Translations under genes and position numbers: made by a program | Notes under the pieces: generated by a model | The model's input: the letters and a program-made list of their open reading frames with translations, nothing else | Told to the model about the DNA's origin: nothing | Database searches by the model: none | Part shown: positions 47,200 through 57,900 of the stretch, piece by piece | Position numbering within the stretch: the stretch's first letter is position 1 | Layout of the letters: every line of letters starts with the position of its first letter | Assembly: GCF_900113635.1 (NCBI RefSeq) | Contig: NZ_FOQA01000008.1 | Span: 33,169 to 97,168, forward strand | Source: Tindallia magadiensis | Lineage (GTDB): Bacteria > Bacillota > Clostridia > Peptostreptococcales > Tindalliaceae | Length of the DNA: 64,000 nucleotides | Direction: 5' to 3'

Positions 47200-48729
47200 G
47201 TGGACTCTATGGTGATGGTTTATTTCGAAGAAACCTTTGAACAATTGGATCAATGTGAACAATGCCTGCAGCATCTGGAAAAAGGATATTCTGAAGAATA
47301 TGTCAATCAGTTTTTCCGATATGCTCATTCTATTAAAGGATCATCAGACGCTATGGGTTATGAAGAAGTGAAAGACTTGACCCATCAGTTGGAAGATATT
47401 TGGAGTTTGATCCGTTCAAAAAAATTATCCATCAGTAAAGATATATTGGATATCTCTTATCAAGCGGTTGATATTATTTATCAAATGGTTGAAAATAGAA
47501 AAAATCCGGCCACAGAAGCTGACCTGGTCACTCAGTTAATAGAAAAATCGAAAATCCTTAAAAAAGAAATCAGTGCCCTTGAAACACAAAAGGCGACTAA
47601 GGAGCCAATTAAACAAAAAAAGGATGAAAAGGAAGAAAAGGATGAAGCGGAAAAAGAAGAGATAGCTTCTAAAGAGGTCATCTATGAGAATAAGATGGAA
47701 GAACAGACGTTATCTTATCCTAACCAATATTTTATCCAGATTATAATGGAGCCAGAAAATCCAATGCCAGCCGTTACACAATTTCTGATATTAAAAAGTT
47801 TAGAAGAAAACGGTGTGATTGATTATGCAAAACCATCTTTAGAAAAAATACGGAATATGGACGAAGAGAACCATGACTTTGAGATGGAGTTTATTTTACA
47901 GACGGGGCTAAATCGAAACGAGCTTCATAAGGAGATAGAAATAGGTTATATTAAAGATTTTGTCATTATTGATCTAAAAGAAGCCTATCAAAAACATGTT
48001 CTCACCTTATCCGATAAAGATTTTTTTGATTATTTCTTTCGTGAAATATCAAGAGTGATTCAGTTGATTAACGAAAAACAAAAGGAAGCCTTGGATCCTT
48101 CTTTTTGGAAAACAGTAGAATTTGTGATAATTAAAATCCATTCAAAATCGATTTTATTGGAGAACGATTTCTATTATGATCAGTTAAAAGACCACTTAGA
48201 TATCATCAAAGATTTGGTAAATATGAAGCAAAAGGATGATATAGTGGATCCTATGGATCATGAAACACTTTTTTTCATTCTTCAAAAAATGTTTTTACAG
48301 TTGTTGCAAGAAGTATACCGTATGATAAAAAACGAAATTATCATACGGTATATGGAAGTAAAAGAAGGACAGAATATGATTCTGACCTTCCAGAATATCA
48401 CCTTAGAAATGGAACCCGACCGCTATAAAATACTGCTGATTGATATCAGCTTGCTATCCAAACTTAGAGAAGACGAAATGCAATCTCTTGAAGCCATATA
48501 TCAAAAGTTAAAAGATATGGGAATCAGTATGTTTTTGGTGCATGACGGTAAAAAAAATAAGCGAGTATATACCGGTCAACGCTTTTTTACCCCAATGCAA
48601 CATATTATCCGATACCAGAATGAAAAAGAAATGATACGAAAAATATTAATTGCCTGGAAAACTGGTGAGGAAGAAGTAAAAGAAGTGGAAAAAGCAGAGG
48701 AGGCAAATAATGAAAATATTGATTGCTGA
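47200..48729 (+). CDS. Hpt-domain signalling protein with CheA-P2-like and C-terminal STAS-like regions
   Basis: About 509 aa. The N-terminal Hpt domain (about 1-115) has the phospho-acceptor His43 in YAHSIKGSSDAMG. A charged linker (about 120-170) follows, then a region resembling the CheA P2/response-regulator-docking fold (about 180-270, PNQYFIQIIMEPENPMPAV). A helical middle and a STAS-like or receiver-like end (ILLIDISLLSKLREDEM) complete it. No GHKL kinase domain is present, so it cannot phosphorylate itself like CheA. The start is a GTG at 47200 with AAAGGAAGG 7 nt upstream; the ATG at 47179 has no site. It overlaps the CheY-like gene by 20 nt. Confidence 0.75.
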   Translation: MDSMVMVYFEETFEQLDQCEQCLQHLEKGYSEEYVNQFFRYAHSIKGSSDAMGYEEVKDLTHQLEDIWSLIRSKKLSISKDILDISYQAVDIIYQMVENRKNPATEADLVTQLIEKSKILKKEISALETQKATKEPIKQKKDEKEEKDEAEKEEIASKEVIYENKMEEQTLSYPNQYFIQIIMEPENPMPAVTQFLILKSLEENGVIDYAKPSLEKIRNMDEENHDFEMEFILQTGLNRNELHKEIEIGYIKDFVIIDLKEAYQKHVLTLSDKDFFDYFFREISRVIQLINEKQKEALDPSFWKTVEFVIIKIHSKSILLENDFYYDQLKDHLDIIKDLVNMKQKDDIVDPMDHETLFFILQKMFLQLLQEVYRMIKNEIIIRYMEVKEGQNMILTFQNITLEMEPDRYKILLIDISLLSKLREDEMQSLEAIYQKLKDMGISMFLVHDGKKNKRVYTGQRFFTPMQHIIRYQNEKEMIRKILIAWKTGEEEVKEVEKAEEANNENIDC

Positions 48730-49117
48730 AGATCATCATCCTTCTAGCTATGTGCTGAAAAAATTCCTGGAAGCTTATGGAGAATGTACCCTTGTAGAAA
48801 ATGGCATGGACGCTGTCAATAGCTTTCTTCAGTCCCTGAAAGAAGGGGAGGGTTTTGATTTAATTTGCCTTGATATTTTAATGCCTAAAATGGATGGATT
48901 AAAGACCCTACAATCAATTCGAAAGATACAGGAAAAAATGGAAAATGAAAATCAAAAAGAACCACGAATTATTATGGTAACGGCTTTAGAAGAAACAGAT
49001 AATATTTATAAAGCTTTTGAAGATGGTTGCGATGCTTATCTTGTAAAACCTTATACGAAAGAAAAGTTGGAAGCAACATTAAAAAAATTAGATATTTTTC
49101 CGAAAGAATCTAAGTAA
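48710..49117 (+). CDS. Single-domain response regulator (CheY-like)
   Basis: A 135-aa receiver domain only. The acidic pair is in AEDHH (residues 7-8), phospho-acceptor Asp55 is in LICLDILMPKMDG, a Thr switch residue is in IIMVTALEE, and the Lys is in AYLVKPYT. No output domain. AGAGGAGG lies before the ATG, inside the end of the Hpt gene, so the two are translationally coupled and very probably form one phosphorelay module. The kinase that feeds it is not adjacent. Confidence 0.9.
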   Translation: MKILIAEDHHPSSYVLKKFLEAYGECTLVENGMDAVNSFLQSLKEGEGFDLICLDILMPKMDGLKTLQSIRKIQEKMENENQKEPRIIMVTALEETDNIYKAFEDGCDAYLVKPYTKEKLEATLKKLDIFPKESK

Positions 49118-49160
49118 TCATTTCTGATCAAAACCTTCTATAACATAAGGAGTGAAATGA

Positions 49161-49841
49161 ATGCATAACCCTTCTGTGCTGGTTATTGAAGATGAAGAAA
49201 AACTGCGAAAACTGGTAGCTACCTACTTAAAAAGAGAAAACTATCAGGTTTTTGAAGCTGCTGATGGTGTGGAAGGTATCAACCTATTTGAAGATCATCC
49301 TATGGATCTGGTGATTTTAGATATTATGATGCCCGGATACGATGGATGGACGGTTTGTCGACGAATAAGAGAAGAAAGTCAGGTTCCTGTGATTTTATTG
49401 ACTGCTCGTAGTGAAGAAAATGATAAACTTTTTGGTTTTGAACTGGGAGCCGATGACTACATAACAAAACCCTTTAGTGTCAAAGAACTGATGGCTCGCA
49501 GCAAAGCACTGCTAAAACGAAGTGGTGCTGCTTCAGAAGAAAAACAGTATCAGATTGATGAACTGCGGGTAGATACGGATCGACATCATGTTGAAGTAGG
49601 GGGACAGGTAATAGACCTGACACCCAAAGAATATGAACTTTTATTGCTTTTTTTGAAAAACAGTAACCAGGCCATGGAGCGGGAAACGATCTTAAACAAA
49701 ATATGGGGCTATGATTATTATGGAGATGATCGTACCGTAGATACCCATGTCAAACGATTGCGGCATAAACTGGGAGATGTCAGCCAGAAGATCCGCACCC
49801 TTCGGGGAGTAGGGTATATTTTTGAGGTGACAAAAGAATGA
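49161..49841 (+). CDS. OmpR/PhoB-family response regulator
   Basis: A 226-aa protein with a receiver domain (Asp54 in LVILDIMMPGYDG, Lys in DYITKPFSV) and a C-terminal winged helix (about 130-225, IDLTPKEYELLLLFLKN; RTVDTHVKRLRHKLG). It binds promoter DNA as a dimer when phosphorylated. AAGGAGTG precedes the ATG, and a 4-nt ATGA overlap with the kinase gene marks them as cognate partners. Confidence 0.94.
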   Translation: MHNPSVLVIEDEEKLRKLVATYLKRENYQVFEAADGVEGINLFEDHPMDLVILDIMMPGYDGWTVCRRIREESQVPVILLTARSEENDKLFGFELGADDYITKPFSVKELMARSKALLKRSGAASEEKQYQIDELRVDTDRHHVEVGGQVIDLTPKEYELLLLFLKNSNQAMERETILNKIWGYDYYGDDRTVDTHVKRLRHKLGDVSQKIRTLRGVGYIFEVTKE

Positions 49842-51259
49842 ACACATCCATTGCTAAACGAATAAGTTTATTATTTGCTCTTTTTGCGCTTTTAATTCTG
49901 GGACTGGTATGGGCTGCCCAGAATTTTTTCTTGGAGCCATATTACATTTATCAAAAATCCGGACAAATTGATAGAGCAGAAACCTCTTTGAAAAATGTCA
50001 TTAAAGAAAAAGGATTAGGAGATGAGTTGCAAGAAAAAATGGAGGAAATGGCTGAAAGCCTTCATGGCCGTGTTCTATTGGTGGATGAAGACGGTCGTAT
50101 TCTTCAACAAGCCAATGAAGAAACTTCCGGCAGAGGCGGACGGATGCATCACTCCTCCTCACATCACTCTATGATGCGTCATATGGAAACAGGCAGGACT
50201 TCCATGCATCAAAGCCAAGGTCAAAGTGGTCCACAAAACTTTCTAACCTTAACGACACCCATCGACACTTATTACTTATTTTTTCAAGTACCTTTACAGC
50301 CGATGGAAGAAGTCTTAGGAATTACGGCCCAGTTTAATTTGCTGTTGGCTGGTCTGGCACTGATCCTTGCGTTACTCTTATCCTTACGTTTTTCAAAAAG
50401 CATTACCAGGCCTTTACTTCAGTTAAATCATGCCGTTCAGGAAAAAGCAACCACCGGTTTTTCTCTGCCCTGGAAAAAAATACCAGCCGATGAAATTGGT
50501 CAGTTGGGCTTATCTTTTCAACATTTAACCCAGGAATTAGATCAAACCATTCAAGCCTTACAATTAGAATTAGATAAAGAAAAAAACCTAGAAAAACTTC
50601 GAAAACAATTTGCAGCCCGAGTATCTCATGAATTGCAAACCCCTATTGCACTGATTCAAGGATATGCTGAAGCCTTAGAAGATGGAGTAGCACCAACGGA
50701 AGAAGAAGCCAGAGAATATGTGGTAACCATCCAAGAAGAAAGCCGTCAGATGAGTCGGATGGTGAAAGAGTTATTGGATCTGGAACAATTGGAATCCGGT
50801 GTTTTTCGCGTGGAACAGAATCCTTTGGATCTCAAAGAACTGCTGGAAGAAACAAAAGACCGTTTTCAACTTCTTTTTCAAGAAAAAAACCTTCAGGTAA
50901 AAACCACTCTGCCTAAAGAATCAGTAATCGTCACCGGTGATTATCAACGGTTAGAACAAGTGATGTATAATTTATTAAAAAATGCGGTCAATCATAGTTA
51001 CGACAGAGGCATCCTTCATCTGTCGTTGGAAATAGAGAAAGAAAAGGCGAAGGTAACCGTCTTTAATACCGGAGATCCTATTCCAGAAGAAAAAATATCG
51101 CTGATATGGGAAAGTTTTTACCGAGGGGATGACAGTCGAGCAGGTACCGGTTTAGGACTGGCCATTGTTAAAAGCGTGTTAGATCTTCACGATAGTCCTT
51201 ATGGAGTAGAAAACAGAGAAAATGGGGTGGCTTTTTTCTTCACCATGAAACTTTCTTAA
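49838..51259 (+). CDS. Sensor histidine kinase with His/Met-rich extracytoplasmic domain
   Basis: A 473-aa protein. TM1 covers about 9-28; the extracytoplasmic domain (about 30-160) contains a His/Met-rich stretch at about 101-128 (MHHSSSHHSMMRHM and MHQS). TM2 covers about 165-185, HAMP about 186-240, HisKA has phospho-acceptor His264 in RVSHELQTPI (Gln replaces the usual Arg), and HATPase has NLLKNAVNHS and GTGLGLAIVK. The cluster of His and Met in the sensor suggests metal binding (copper, zinc or similar). It pairs with the upstream regulator and lies 181 nt before a gene for a His-rich secreted protein. Confidence 0.93.
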   Translation: MNTSIAKRISLLFALFALLILGLVWAAQNFFLEPYYIYQKSGQIDRAETSLKNVIKEKGLGDELQEKMEEMAESLHGRVLLVDEDGRILQQANEETSGRGGRMHHSSSHHSMMRHMETGRTSMHQSQGQSGPQNFLTLTTPIDTYYLFFQVPLQPMEEVLGITAQFNLLLAGLALILALLLSLRFSKSITRPLLQLNHAVQEKATTGFSLPWKKIPADEIGQLGLSFQHLTQELDQTIQALQLELDKEKNLEKLRKQFAARVSHELQTPIALIQGYAEALEDGVAPTEEEAREYVVTIQEESRQMSRMVKELLDLEQLESGVFRVEQNPLDLKELLEETKDRFQLLFQEKNLQVKTTLPKESVIVTGDYQRLEQVMYNLLKNAVNHSYDRGILHLSLEIEKEKAKVTVFNTGDPIPEEKISLIWESFYRGDDSRAGTGLGLAIVKSVLDLHDSPYGVENRENGVAFFFTMKLS

Positions 51260-51440
51260 CATGGTAATGAAAAATTTTTTCTTTATTTCTTCATTATTTT
51301 TTCACAGAATGGACACAAATCTCCCTTATAATGAGTTTCATAGTCACCACCGATAAAAAGAGCCTTCTAAAAAAATGGCTTTAGGAGGGGCTAAAAGGTA
51401 AAAGAAACCATATAAAATAATGAAGAAGGAGATGGTAAGA

Positions 51441-51818
51441 ATGAAAAAAGTATTAACAGGAGCCGCTTTAAGTTTATTAGTAGTAGGAATGAGTGCCAGC
51501 ATGGTATTTGCCGATACGCCAGGCAGAGGAAACGCCGATGGCGAGCAATGGAAAAATCTGGACGCTACTACAGAAGAACGATTAGAAATGAAAATACAAC
51601 GCATTGATGAATTAGTTGAGCTGGAACGCTTAACGGAAGAAGAAGGCGTTGAGTTTAAGGAACGGATGAAGGAAAGAATGGAACATTGTCTGGGAGATGC
51701 TTCCGGAAGAGAAGATCATCGGGCTTTAGGCATTGGTTTTGGAAGAACTAGTGAAAGAGGTCATCATCAAGGTGATGGTCACCAATATGAAGGTTTAAGA
51801 CATCATCATAGAAGATAA
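51441..51818 (+). CDS. Small secreted His-rich protein (DUF2680-like)
   Basis: 125 aa with a signal peptide (MKKVLTGAALSLLVVGMSAS, cleavage near VFA-DT). A helical middle (about 35-80, ATTEERLEMKIQRIDELVEL; LTEEEGVEFKERMKERM) resembles DUF2680/YckD-type repeats, and the tail has about ten His (RGHHQGDGHQY, RHHHRR). The ATG at 51441 has AAGGAGATGG upstream. The His tail and the position behind a His/Met-rich sensor kinase suggest a metal-binding or envelope-stress protein of that regulon. Inferred, not proven. Confidence 0.8.
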   Translation: MKKVLTGAALSLLVVGMSASMVFADTPGRGNADGEQWKNLDATTEERLEMKIQRIDELVELERLTEEEGVEFKERMKERMEHCLGDASGREDHRALGIGFGRTSERGHHQGDGHQYEGLRHHHRR

Positions 51819-51843
51819 GCTGAATAAAAGCATTAGATCATAG

Positions 51844-51878
51844 AAAAAACCTCTCCCTAAAAAAGGAGGGGTTTTTTT
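51844..51878. terminator. Bidirectional terminator between convergent genes
   Basis: AAAAAACCTCTCC pairs with GGAGGGGTTTTTTT around a short A-rich loop. It serves the His-rich gene (plus) and the receiver-kinase gene (minus). Confidence 0.85.
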
Positions 51879-51886
51879 ACGATTCA

Positions 51887-53356
51887 TCAGGCTTCTATCG
51901 CAGGCTGGCATTTTTGACAGGAAGGGATGGAAATAGTAACTTCAACACTTTCTTCATCGGAACCATTTCTTATCTTAAATTTCCCTCCTATATTCCATAG
52001 CATTATTTTGACACCGCTTAAACCAAGCCCCATCCCTTCTTTTTGACCGGTAAAATATTTTTCGCCCTGAAAATAGGGTGAAAAATGACTGATAGATTTT
52101 AATTCATGGGGGCTAAGTAAAGTACCGTTATTTCGGATAAGAATAATAGTTTCCTTTGTTTCTTGATTACAAAAGGATTGTATATCAATGTTCGGACTAT
52201 TTTCAGGATGATTTTTAACAGCATTCCATATGATTTCATGAAAAAGGCTTTGAAAGTTTTGTGATGATAAAGGTAAAACACATTGAGGATCTTGATGTAA
52301 AGAGAGAGTTACTTGAGAGTGGTCAATTTCATGGGTGTCAAAGACTGACATCATCAGATCTTTCGCTTCGTTCATTGATAAAGTAAGATTAGAACTGGCA
52401 TTTTTTGATCCTAATGTTTGAAGAATGCGTTGAACCTGCTGATGAAGTTCCAAAGCTCCATTTTTGGCACAATGAACATATTCTAAAACATCGTCATAGT
52501 TTTGATCCTGTAGGCTTATCAAGGATAATTCAAGAAAAGGAAGCAAATGATTCATGGGTGTGTTTAGTTTATGGGAAACAAAGTTATGAAACTTTTTTAT
52601 CTCCATGGTTAGCTCAACCTTAGACGTTACATCTTTGATCTGATAAAAAGAATGATCATCCTCAGGTTGGGAAATACAAGTGATTTCAAGCCAAAGAGAA
52701 GGATGTTGGTCTGTTTCAGGCCGAATTAGGTAAAGCGGTTCATTGGGATAAGAACCATTTATAAACTTTTCCCAGGCAGGCAACGGTTTTCGGTCAAAGT
52801 ATTTATCCGTAATTTCCAGTAAATGGCAAGGATGATTGGAAGAAGAGGCTGGTAATGACAAGAGATTTTCAGCCGATTCGTTGGCATAAAGAATATGAAA
52901 GGAAGCATCGGTGCTGATATAACCTTCATCAGCCCGATCTATGAGCCATTGAAAGCGTTTACGTTCTCCTAGTAATTTTCGAAAACGGTTTAGGCGAAGA
53001 ATGCCATTAATTCTCACTAATAGTTCAATGCGATTAAAGGGTTTGGTAATAAAATCATCTCCACCAGCTTCGAAACCATGAAATAAAGACTGTTTGTCAT
53101 CAAGAGAAGTGATAAAAACAATAGGTACTTCTTGATGATCAGAAAGTTCACGAATTTTTCTACAGACTTCATATCCGGTCATATCCGGCATCATAACATC
53201 TAAAAGAACTAGGTCAGGATCTATGTGCGGCAGGTCTTTAAGCGCCTGATGACCATTTTCAGCAAAAAAAAGATCATAATTTAATCCATGTAAAGATGCT
53301 TTTATGGTTAATCGAGAATTTTTTTCATCATCAACAATAAGAATACGTGGATTCAT
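51887..53356 (-). CDS. Receiver-PAS-histidine kinase hybrid protein
   Basis: A 489-aa soluble protein. The N-terminal receiver (about 4-118) has Asp53 in LVLLDVMMPDMTG and Lys105 in FITKPFN. A PAS domain (about 130-245, ADEGYISTDASFHILYANES) follows, then a dimerisation helix with a candidate His262 in FVSHKLNTPMNHL and an ATPase domain (about 335-480) with NAVKNHPEN and GMGLGLSGVKIML. The H box is atypical (SHKLNTP instead of SHELRTP), so autokinase activity is uncertain. It lies 45 nt downstream of the hybrid kinase at 53402 and probably receives phosphate from it. No membrane helix. Confidence 0.88.
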   Translation of the reverse strand: MNPRILIVDDEKNSRLTIKASLHGLNYDLFFAENGHQALKDLPHIDPDLVLLDVMMPDMTGYEVCRKIRELSDHQEVPIVFITSLDDKQSLFHGFEAGGDDFITKPFNRIELLVRINGILRLNRFRKLLGERKRFQWLIDRADEGYISTDASFHILYANESAENLLSLPASSSNHPCHLLEITDKYFDRKPLPAWEKFINGSYPNEPLYLIRPETDQHPSLWLEITCISQPEDDHSFYQIKDVTSKVELTMEIKKFHNFVSHKLNTPMNHLLPFLELSLISLQDQNYDDVLEYVHCAKNGALELHQQVQRILQTLGSKNASSNLTLSMNEAKDLMMSVFDTHEIDHSQVTLSLHQDPQCVLPLSSQNFQSLFHEIIWNAVKNHPENSPNIDIQSFCNQETKETIILIRNNGTLLSPHELKSISHFSPYFQGEKYFTGQKEGMGLGLSGVKIMLWNIGGKFKIRNGSDEESVEVTISIPSCQKCQPAIEA

Positions 53357-53401
53357 TGGTTTTCTACCTCCATTCTAGGTTTATTGCAGAAGTAAGGATC
53401 A

Positions 53402-54988
53402 TCATTCGTGTTTATGAAGGGTTTCCAAGATCTTTTGATATAGTTGATGCAGGCGGATAGGTTTTGAAAGATAATAATCAGCACCTGCTGTTAAACATTT
53501 TTCTTGATCTTGAGGCATAGCTAAAGCTGTTAAGGCAATAATAGGGATATTTTTTGTATGTTCTTTAGATTTTAAGTGTTGAATAGCTTCTAGTCCGTCT
53601 AATTCGGGCATATGAACATCCATTAAAATCAATGCCGGATTAATGGAAATGGCCTTAGAAATGGCTTCCGTTCCTGTTAAAGCTGTTTCAACAATAAATC
53701 CTTTACTTTCCAGATAGAGTTGAAAGGTTTCAATATTCGCAGCGTTATCTTCGGCTAATAAGATGCGGATAGGTTGTTGTAGATCTTGATAATAAAGGTT
53801 GGTTTCGTCATTGCCTGTGCCTACGGTTGGATCTGTGGTGAGTGGCTTTTTCCATGGGAGATGAAGGGTAAAAATACTTCCTTCACCAGGAACACTTTCA
53901 ATGCTCAGATCCCCTTGATGCAAGTCAATAATGCCTTTGGATAAGGGTAATCCTAATCCACTCCCGTCATAATGACGGTCAAGGCTGCTGCTTACTTGCT
54001 GATAGGGTTCGAAAATTCTATCTATATCCTTCTTATTAATACCAATGCCCATATCCCACACCTCTATCCTTATTTTTTCTTCCGGATTAATTCCAAGGAC
54101 AACCAATCCAATTCGGCCTGAGGAATGAGAAAATTTCACAGCATTTTTCAATAAGTTTACTAAGACTTCTTTGATACGGCGCCCATCTCCTAATAAAAGA
54201 GTGATGGAATCATCATAGTCAAAAGAAACGTGCACTTTTTTTTCTTCTGCTAAAGGAATAATGTTATCTAAAGCACTTTGACAAACTTTCTTTAGGTCAA
54301 AGGGTTGAATATCAAGGGTTAGTTTTCCTAAATCAATTTTGGCGATATCAAGGATATCGTTAATTAGCGAAAGTAAATGATGACCACTTTCTTCCACTAC
54401 TTTTAAGCAATGATGCTGATCTTCATTTAAGGAACCATAAACATGGTCTAACAAGGTTTCTGTCATACCTAAAATAGCATTCAAAGGGGTACGAAGCTCA
54501 TGGCCCATGTTTGCCAGAAACTCATCTTTACTATGAAGGGCTGTTCTAAGCTGGTCATTCACAAGCTGTAATTGTTCCTGCTGTTCTGCCAAAATGATTT
54601 CGGATGTTTTAAGAGATTCAACTTCTTGAATAATCGTTGAATAAAATGCCGCATCTTTCGTGTTTTCATCATGACTGATAATAATTTGTGAAACAGGTAT
54701 TTTTACTCCTGTTTTATCAGTCATGATGGTTTCACCGCGCCAAAAACCATGTTTTTTTGCATGATTGATTCGTGACTCCAAAAATGGCTGAACTTCTTCA
54801 GGATAAAAACTGGCAAGGTTCAGGTGATATAAATCTTCTTGTGTCAGGCTTAAAAAGGAGAAAGTACTTTCATTAGCAAAAAGGATCCTTTTTTCTTCAT
54901 CAATAACACAGACCGCATCCGGTAGTTTTTTTGTTATTTCCATAAGGGCTAAGGATAGTTCTGTATTAATTGGTTGATAAGAACTCAT
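53402..54988 (-). CDS. PAS hybrid histidine kinase with C-terminal receiver
   Basis: About 528 aa. A PAS domain (about 15-125), a coiled-coil linker, HisKA with His163 in NMGHELRTPLN, HATPase (about 270-380; LLKNAVKFSH, GSGLGLPLSKG) and a receiver (about 408-525) with Asp457 in LILMDVHMPELDG and Lys in YYLSKPIRL. Soluble. I chose the ATG at 54988 with GGAGG 7 nt upstream; it overlaps the stop of the upstream kinase gene by a few bases. All phosphorelay residues are present, so it is probably the active hub of the three-gene sensor cluster. Confidence 0.92.
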   Translation of the reverse strand: MSSYQPINTELSLALMEITKKLPDAVCVIDEEKRILFANESTFSFLSLTQEDLYHLNLASFYPEEVQPFLESRINHAKKHGFWRGETIMTDKTGVKIPVSQIIISHDENTKDAAFYSTIIQEVESLKTSEIILAEQQEQLQLVNDQLRTALHSKDEFLANMGHELRTPLNAILGMTETLLDHVYGSLNEDQHHCLKVVEESGHHLLSLINDILDIAKIDLGKLTLDIQPFDLKKVCQSALDNIIPLAEEKKVHVSFDYDDSITLLLGDGRRIKEVLVNLLKNAVKFSHSSGRIGLVVLGINPEEKIRIEVWDMGIGINKKDIDRIFEPYQQVSSSLDRHYDGSGLGLPLSKGIIDLHQGDLSIESVPGEGSIFTLHLPWKKPLTTDPTVGTGNDETNLYYQDLQQPIRILLAEDNAANIETFQLYLESKGFIVETALTGTEAISKAISINPALILMDVHMPELDGLEAIQHLKSKEHTKNIPIIALTALAMPQDQEKCLTAGADYYLSKPIRLHQLYQKILETLHKHE

Positions 54989-54990
54989 AA

Positions 54991-57900
54991 TCAATCCTCC
55001 TTTGTATTTCCTGTTTTTTCAAGTTGTTGAAGTACCTTGTCAGCTGTGAGTGGTAAGGGTAGTTGTGGAATATCTTGGAATAGTGAGGACGCTTTTTCTG
55101 TATCATCCAATAATAGAAATAAGGGAAGTTCAGGATGATTTTGTGAAATATGCTCTAACCATTTATTATCGGAACACTGGTTTTCTATAAAAATAGCGGA
55201 ATAGTTTTTTTGTTCTATCCACTCCATAGCTTCCTGAAGATGTGATGTAAACTCACAATAAACCTGTTGTTTTAACAGTAATCGTTGAAAAAGAGATCGG
55301 TTTTGTTTCGTCTCGATGAGAAGGATCGTATCCATTGGCTCTTTTGTTTTACGAGTGGATAAGGGATGATTAATCGATAGCTGATCAGATAAGGAAGTTT
55401 TCGTTTCTAAGGGTAAGACAACCGTAAAGCAACTTCCTTTTAAGGGTTCACTCTCTACAGTCATGTGACCACCCATAAGCTCAATAATTTGCTTCGCGAT
55501 GGGCAAACCAAGTCCGGATCCGCCATATTTTCGTGTCGTAGAACTATCCACTTGCATAAATGGTTGAAACAGATTGTTGATTTGGTCGGAAGGAATACCG
55601 ATCCCTGTATCCGTAATAGAAACCGTTAGATTCACTTTCTGGGGGTCAATAGGTATTATGTTCAATGAGACAGTGACCGATCCCTTAGAAGTAAACTTTA
55701 AGGCATTACTGATTAAATTATTCAATACTTGACGAAGTCTGTATGCATCCCCGAGCAGAGTAGTATGTAAAGAAGAGGGAATCTTATGAGTGAAGGTTAG
55801 ATGATTATTGTTTTTTTCGGCATAGGGCAAAAAACTTTCGACAATATAGGTCACTTCTTCTAGAGGATTAAAAGGAACCTTTTCAAGGGTTAGTTGGCCA
55901 GATTCAATTCTGGATAAATCTAAAACAGAATTAATGGTATGCATTAAGGTTTCAATTCCAGCGTTAATCCCCTGAACATATTTTTCCTGACTCTTGGATA
56001 AAGACGTTTCGTATAGAAGATCTACGTATCCAATGATCCCATTCATAGGTGTCCGTATTTCATGGCTCATATTCGCTAAAAACTGACTTTTTATTTGAGC
56101 TGAATCCTGAGCAACATTTAGAGCGTTTTCTGTTATTTGCTGCATTTCTTTGATTTTAGTCATATCTCTTTCAATCATTAGAATGGTATCCTGATTCAAT
56201 TTTAGAAATCGTGCTTCAAATCGTTTGATTTTATGGTCGATCCTTAGTTCATATTCCAAGGAAATAATTTCATTGGTTTGTCTAGCTTGTTGACAAGCGG
56301 CTAATAGGTCTTTGGCAACGGCATGGGAGAAACATTCTTCCAATTGTTTTTCTTGAATGATCCAATCTTTCTTTACCGTGGATTCTGAGGAACGGATAAA
56401 ACTTTTCAAACATTTTCCTTGAGTATCTAAGATAAAGATATTGTCAGGAATTGCTTTGAGTAAAGATTCTTTTTCTTGTTCACTTTGTTCCAAAGAATCC
56501 AAAGCCTCCATTAATTCGGTGACATCGCTTTGAATGATTAAGTGAACATGTTTTCCATTGATCCATTCGATGGTTGTTACATTGGTTTCATACCATTTAG
56601 TGGTTGTTGGATGAAAAGTGACAAAATCCGTTTCATCAAATTCTTCAGGAGGATATTTTTTTTCGGAAGCGAAGAATTGAAGACACGACCAAAAATGGTC
56701 AACAGATTTTTTACCTTCTAGCTTTCCGTAAACCTGATGGGCGGCTTCGTTGGCAAAAAGAATGGTATCATCTGATGGATCAATGACAAGAATAAAGGTA
56801 TTGATAGCGTTCATAACGGTTTTCATCTGACGTTTTGACTGCATGATATGAGTAAAATCATTAATATACCCAATAAAATGGTCTTCTGAATCTTCAAAGC
56901 GAGTATCTTTTTTAGAAACAACGGAAACCCATACAGGATTTCCCTGATCATTCATTAAGCGATAGATAAAGTTTTGGGACACTTTATTGGTCTGTTCAAT
57001 GTCTTTCGCTTCTCTTAAGACTCTTGCCCTATCGTCGGGATGAATTAAATCTAAAAAAGGTTTTTGTTGTAACGATAGTTCAGAAGATGAATATCCCAGT
57101 AGATCACTAATGTTTTTAGAGGAATAAACAATCGGCCATCCTTCTTTGTTTTTTACTCTGATAATGGATGTTGGGCCATGTTCAAATAGAGCACGTTCAG
57201 CTTTAAGAGATTCTTCCAGGTTCTTTTGACTGGTAATATCGATAATATAACCAAAAAAAAGCCGGGGAGTTTTATCTGGATTTCGTTCCACTACTTTTCC
57301 TCGGTCTAAAACCCAGAGATAAGTACCATCTTTTTTTCGAACTCGATACGTTACTTCGATGGTATTGGTTGAATCGAACCATCCATCGGGACAGATTGCA
57401 CATTGTTCTAGTTCATGATAAGGAATATTACAGTCTGGACAGTCTGGTCGATCTTCTGGATGGATGCGTTCAAACCAGGACTGAGTATTGTTGGCTAATT
57501 CACCTTTTTCAAAACCAATCATCTGAAGGGTTTGTACAGAACGGTAAATGGTACCTTTCTGAATATCCCACTCCCAAAAACCAGCACCGGCTTCTTCAAG
57601 AGAAAAACGCCATCGCTTTTGGTCTTCCATTAAGGATAAGCGTTGCATTTTATCATCAGTGATATCTTTGATATATCCGTTCCAGCAAAAATCATTGTTG
57701 TTTTGATCCGACGGCTTTGCCCAAGCATATATCCAGCGGACTTCTTTGGTTGGGTATTGAATTCGAAAGTCGAGGCTCCAAAGGTCTTGATCTTCCATGG
57801 ACTTAGTCATGGACTGATAGAGGGCGGTTAAATCTTCCTCTAAAAACATGTCAAAAAAATGGGAGTCTGGAAAATAAGGAAGAGGTTGGGAATTCATTTG

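Noticed and set aside
51344..51604. Minus-strand 86-codon frame over the His-rich protein start
   Set aside because: Antisense to a gene with a clear signal peptide and ribosome site.
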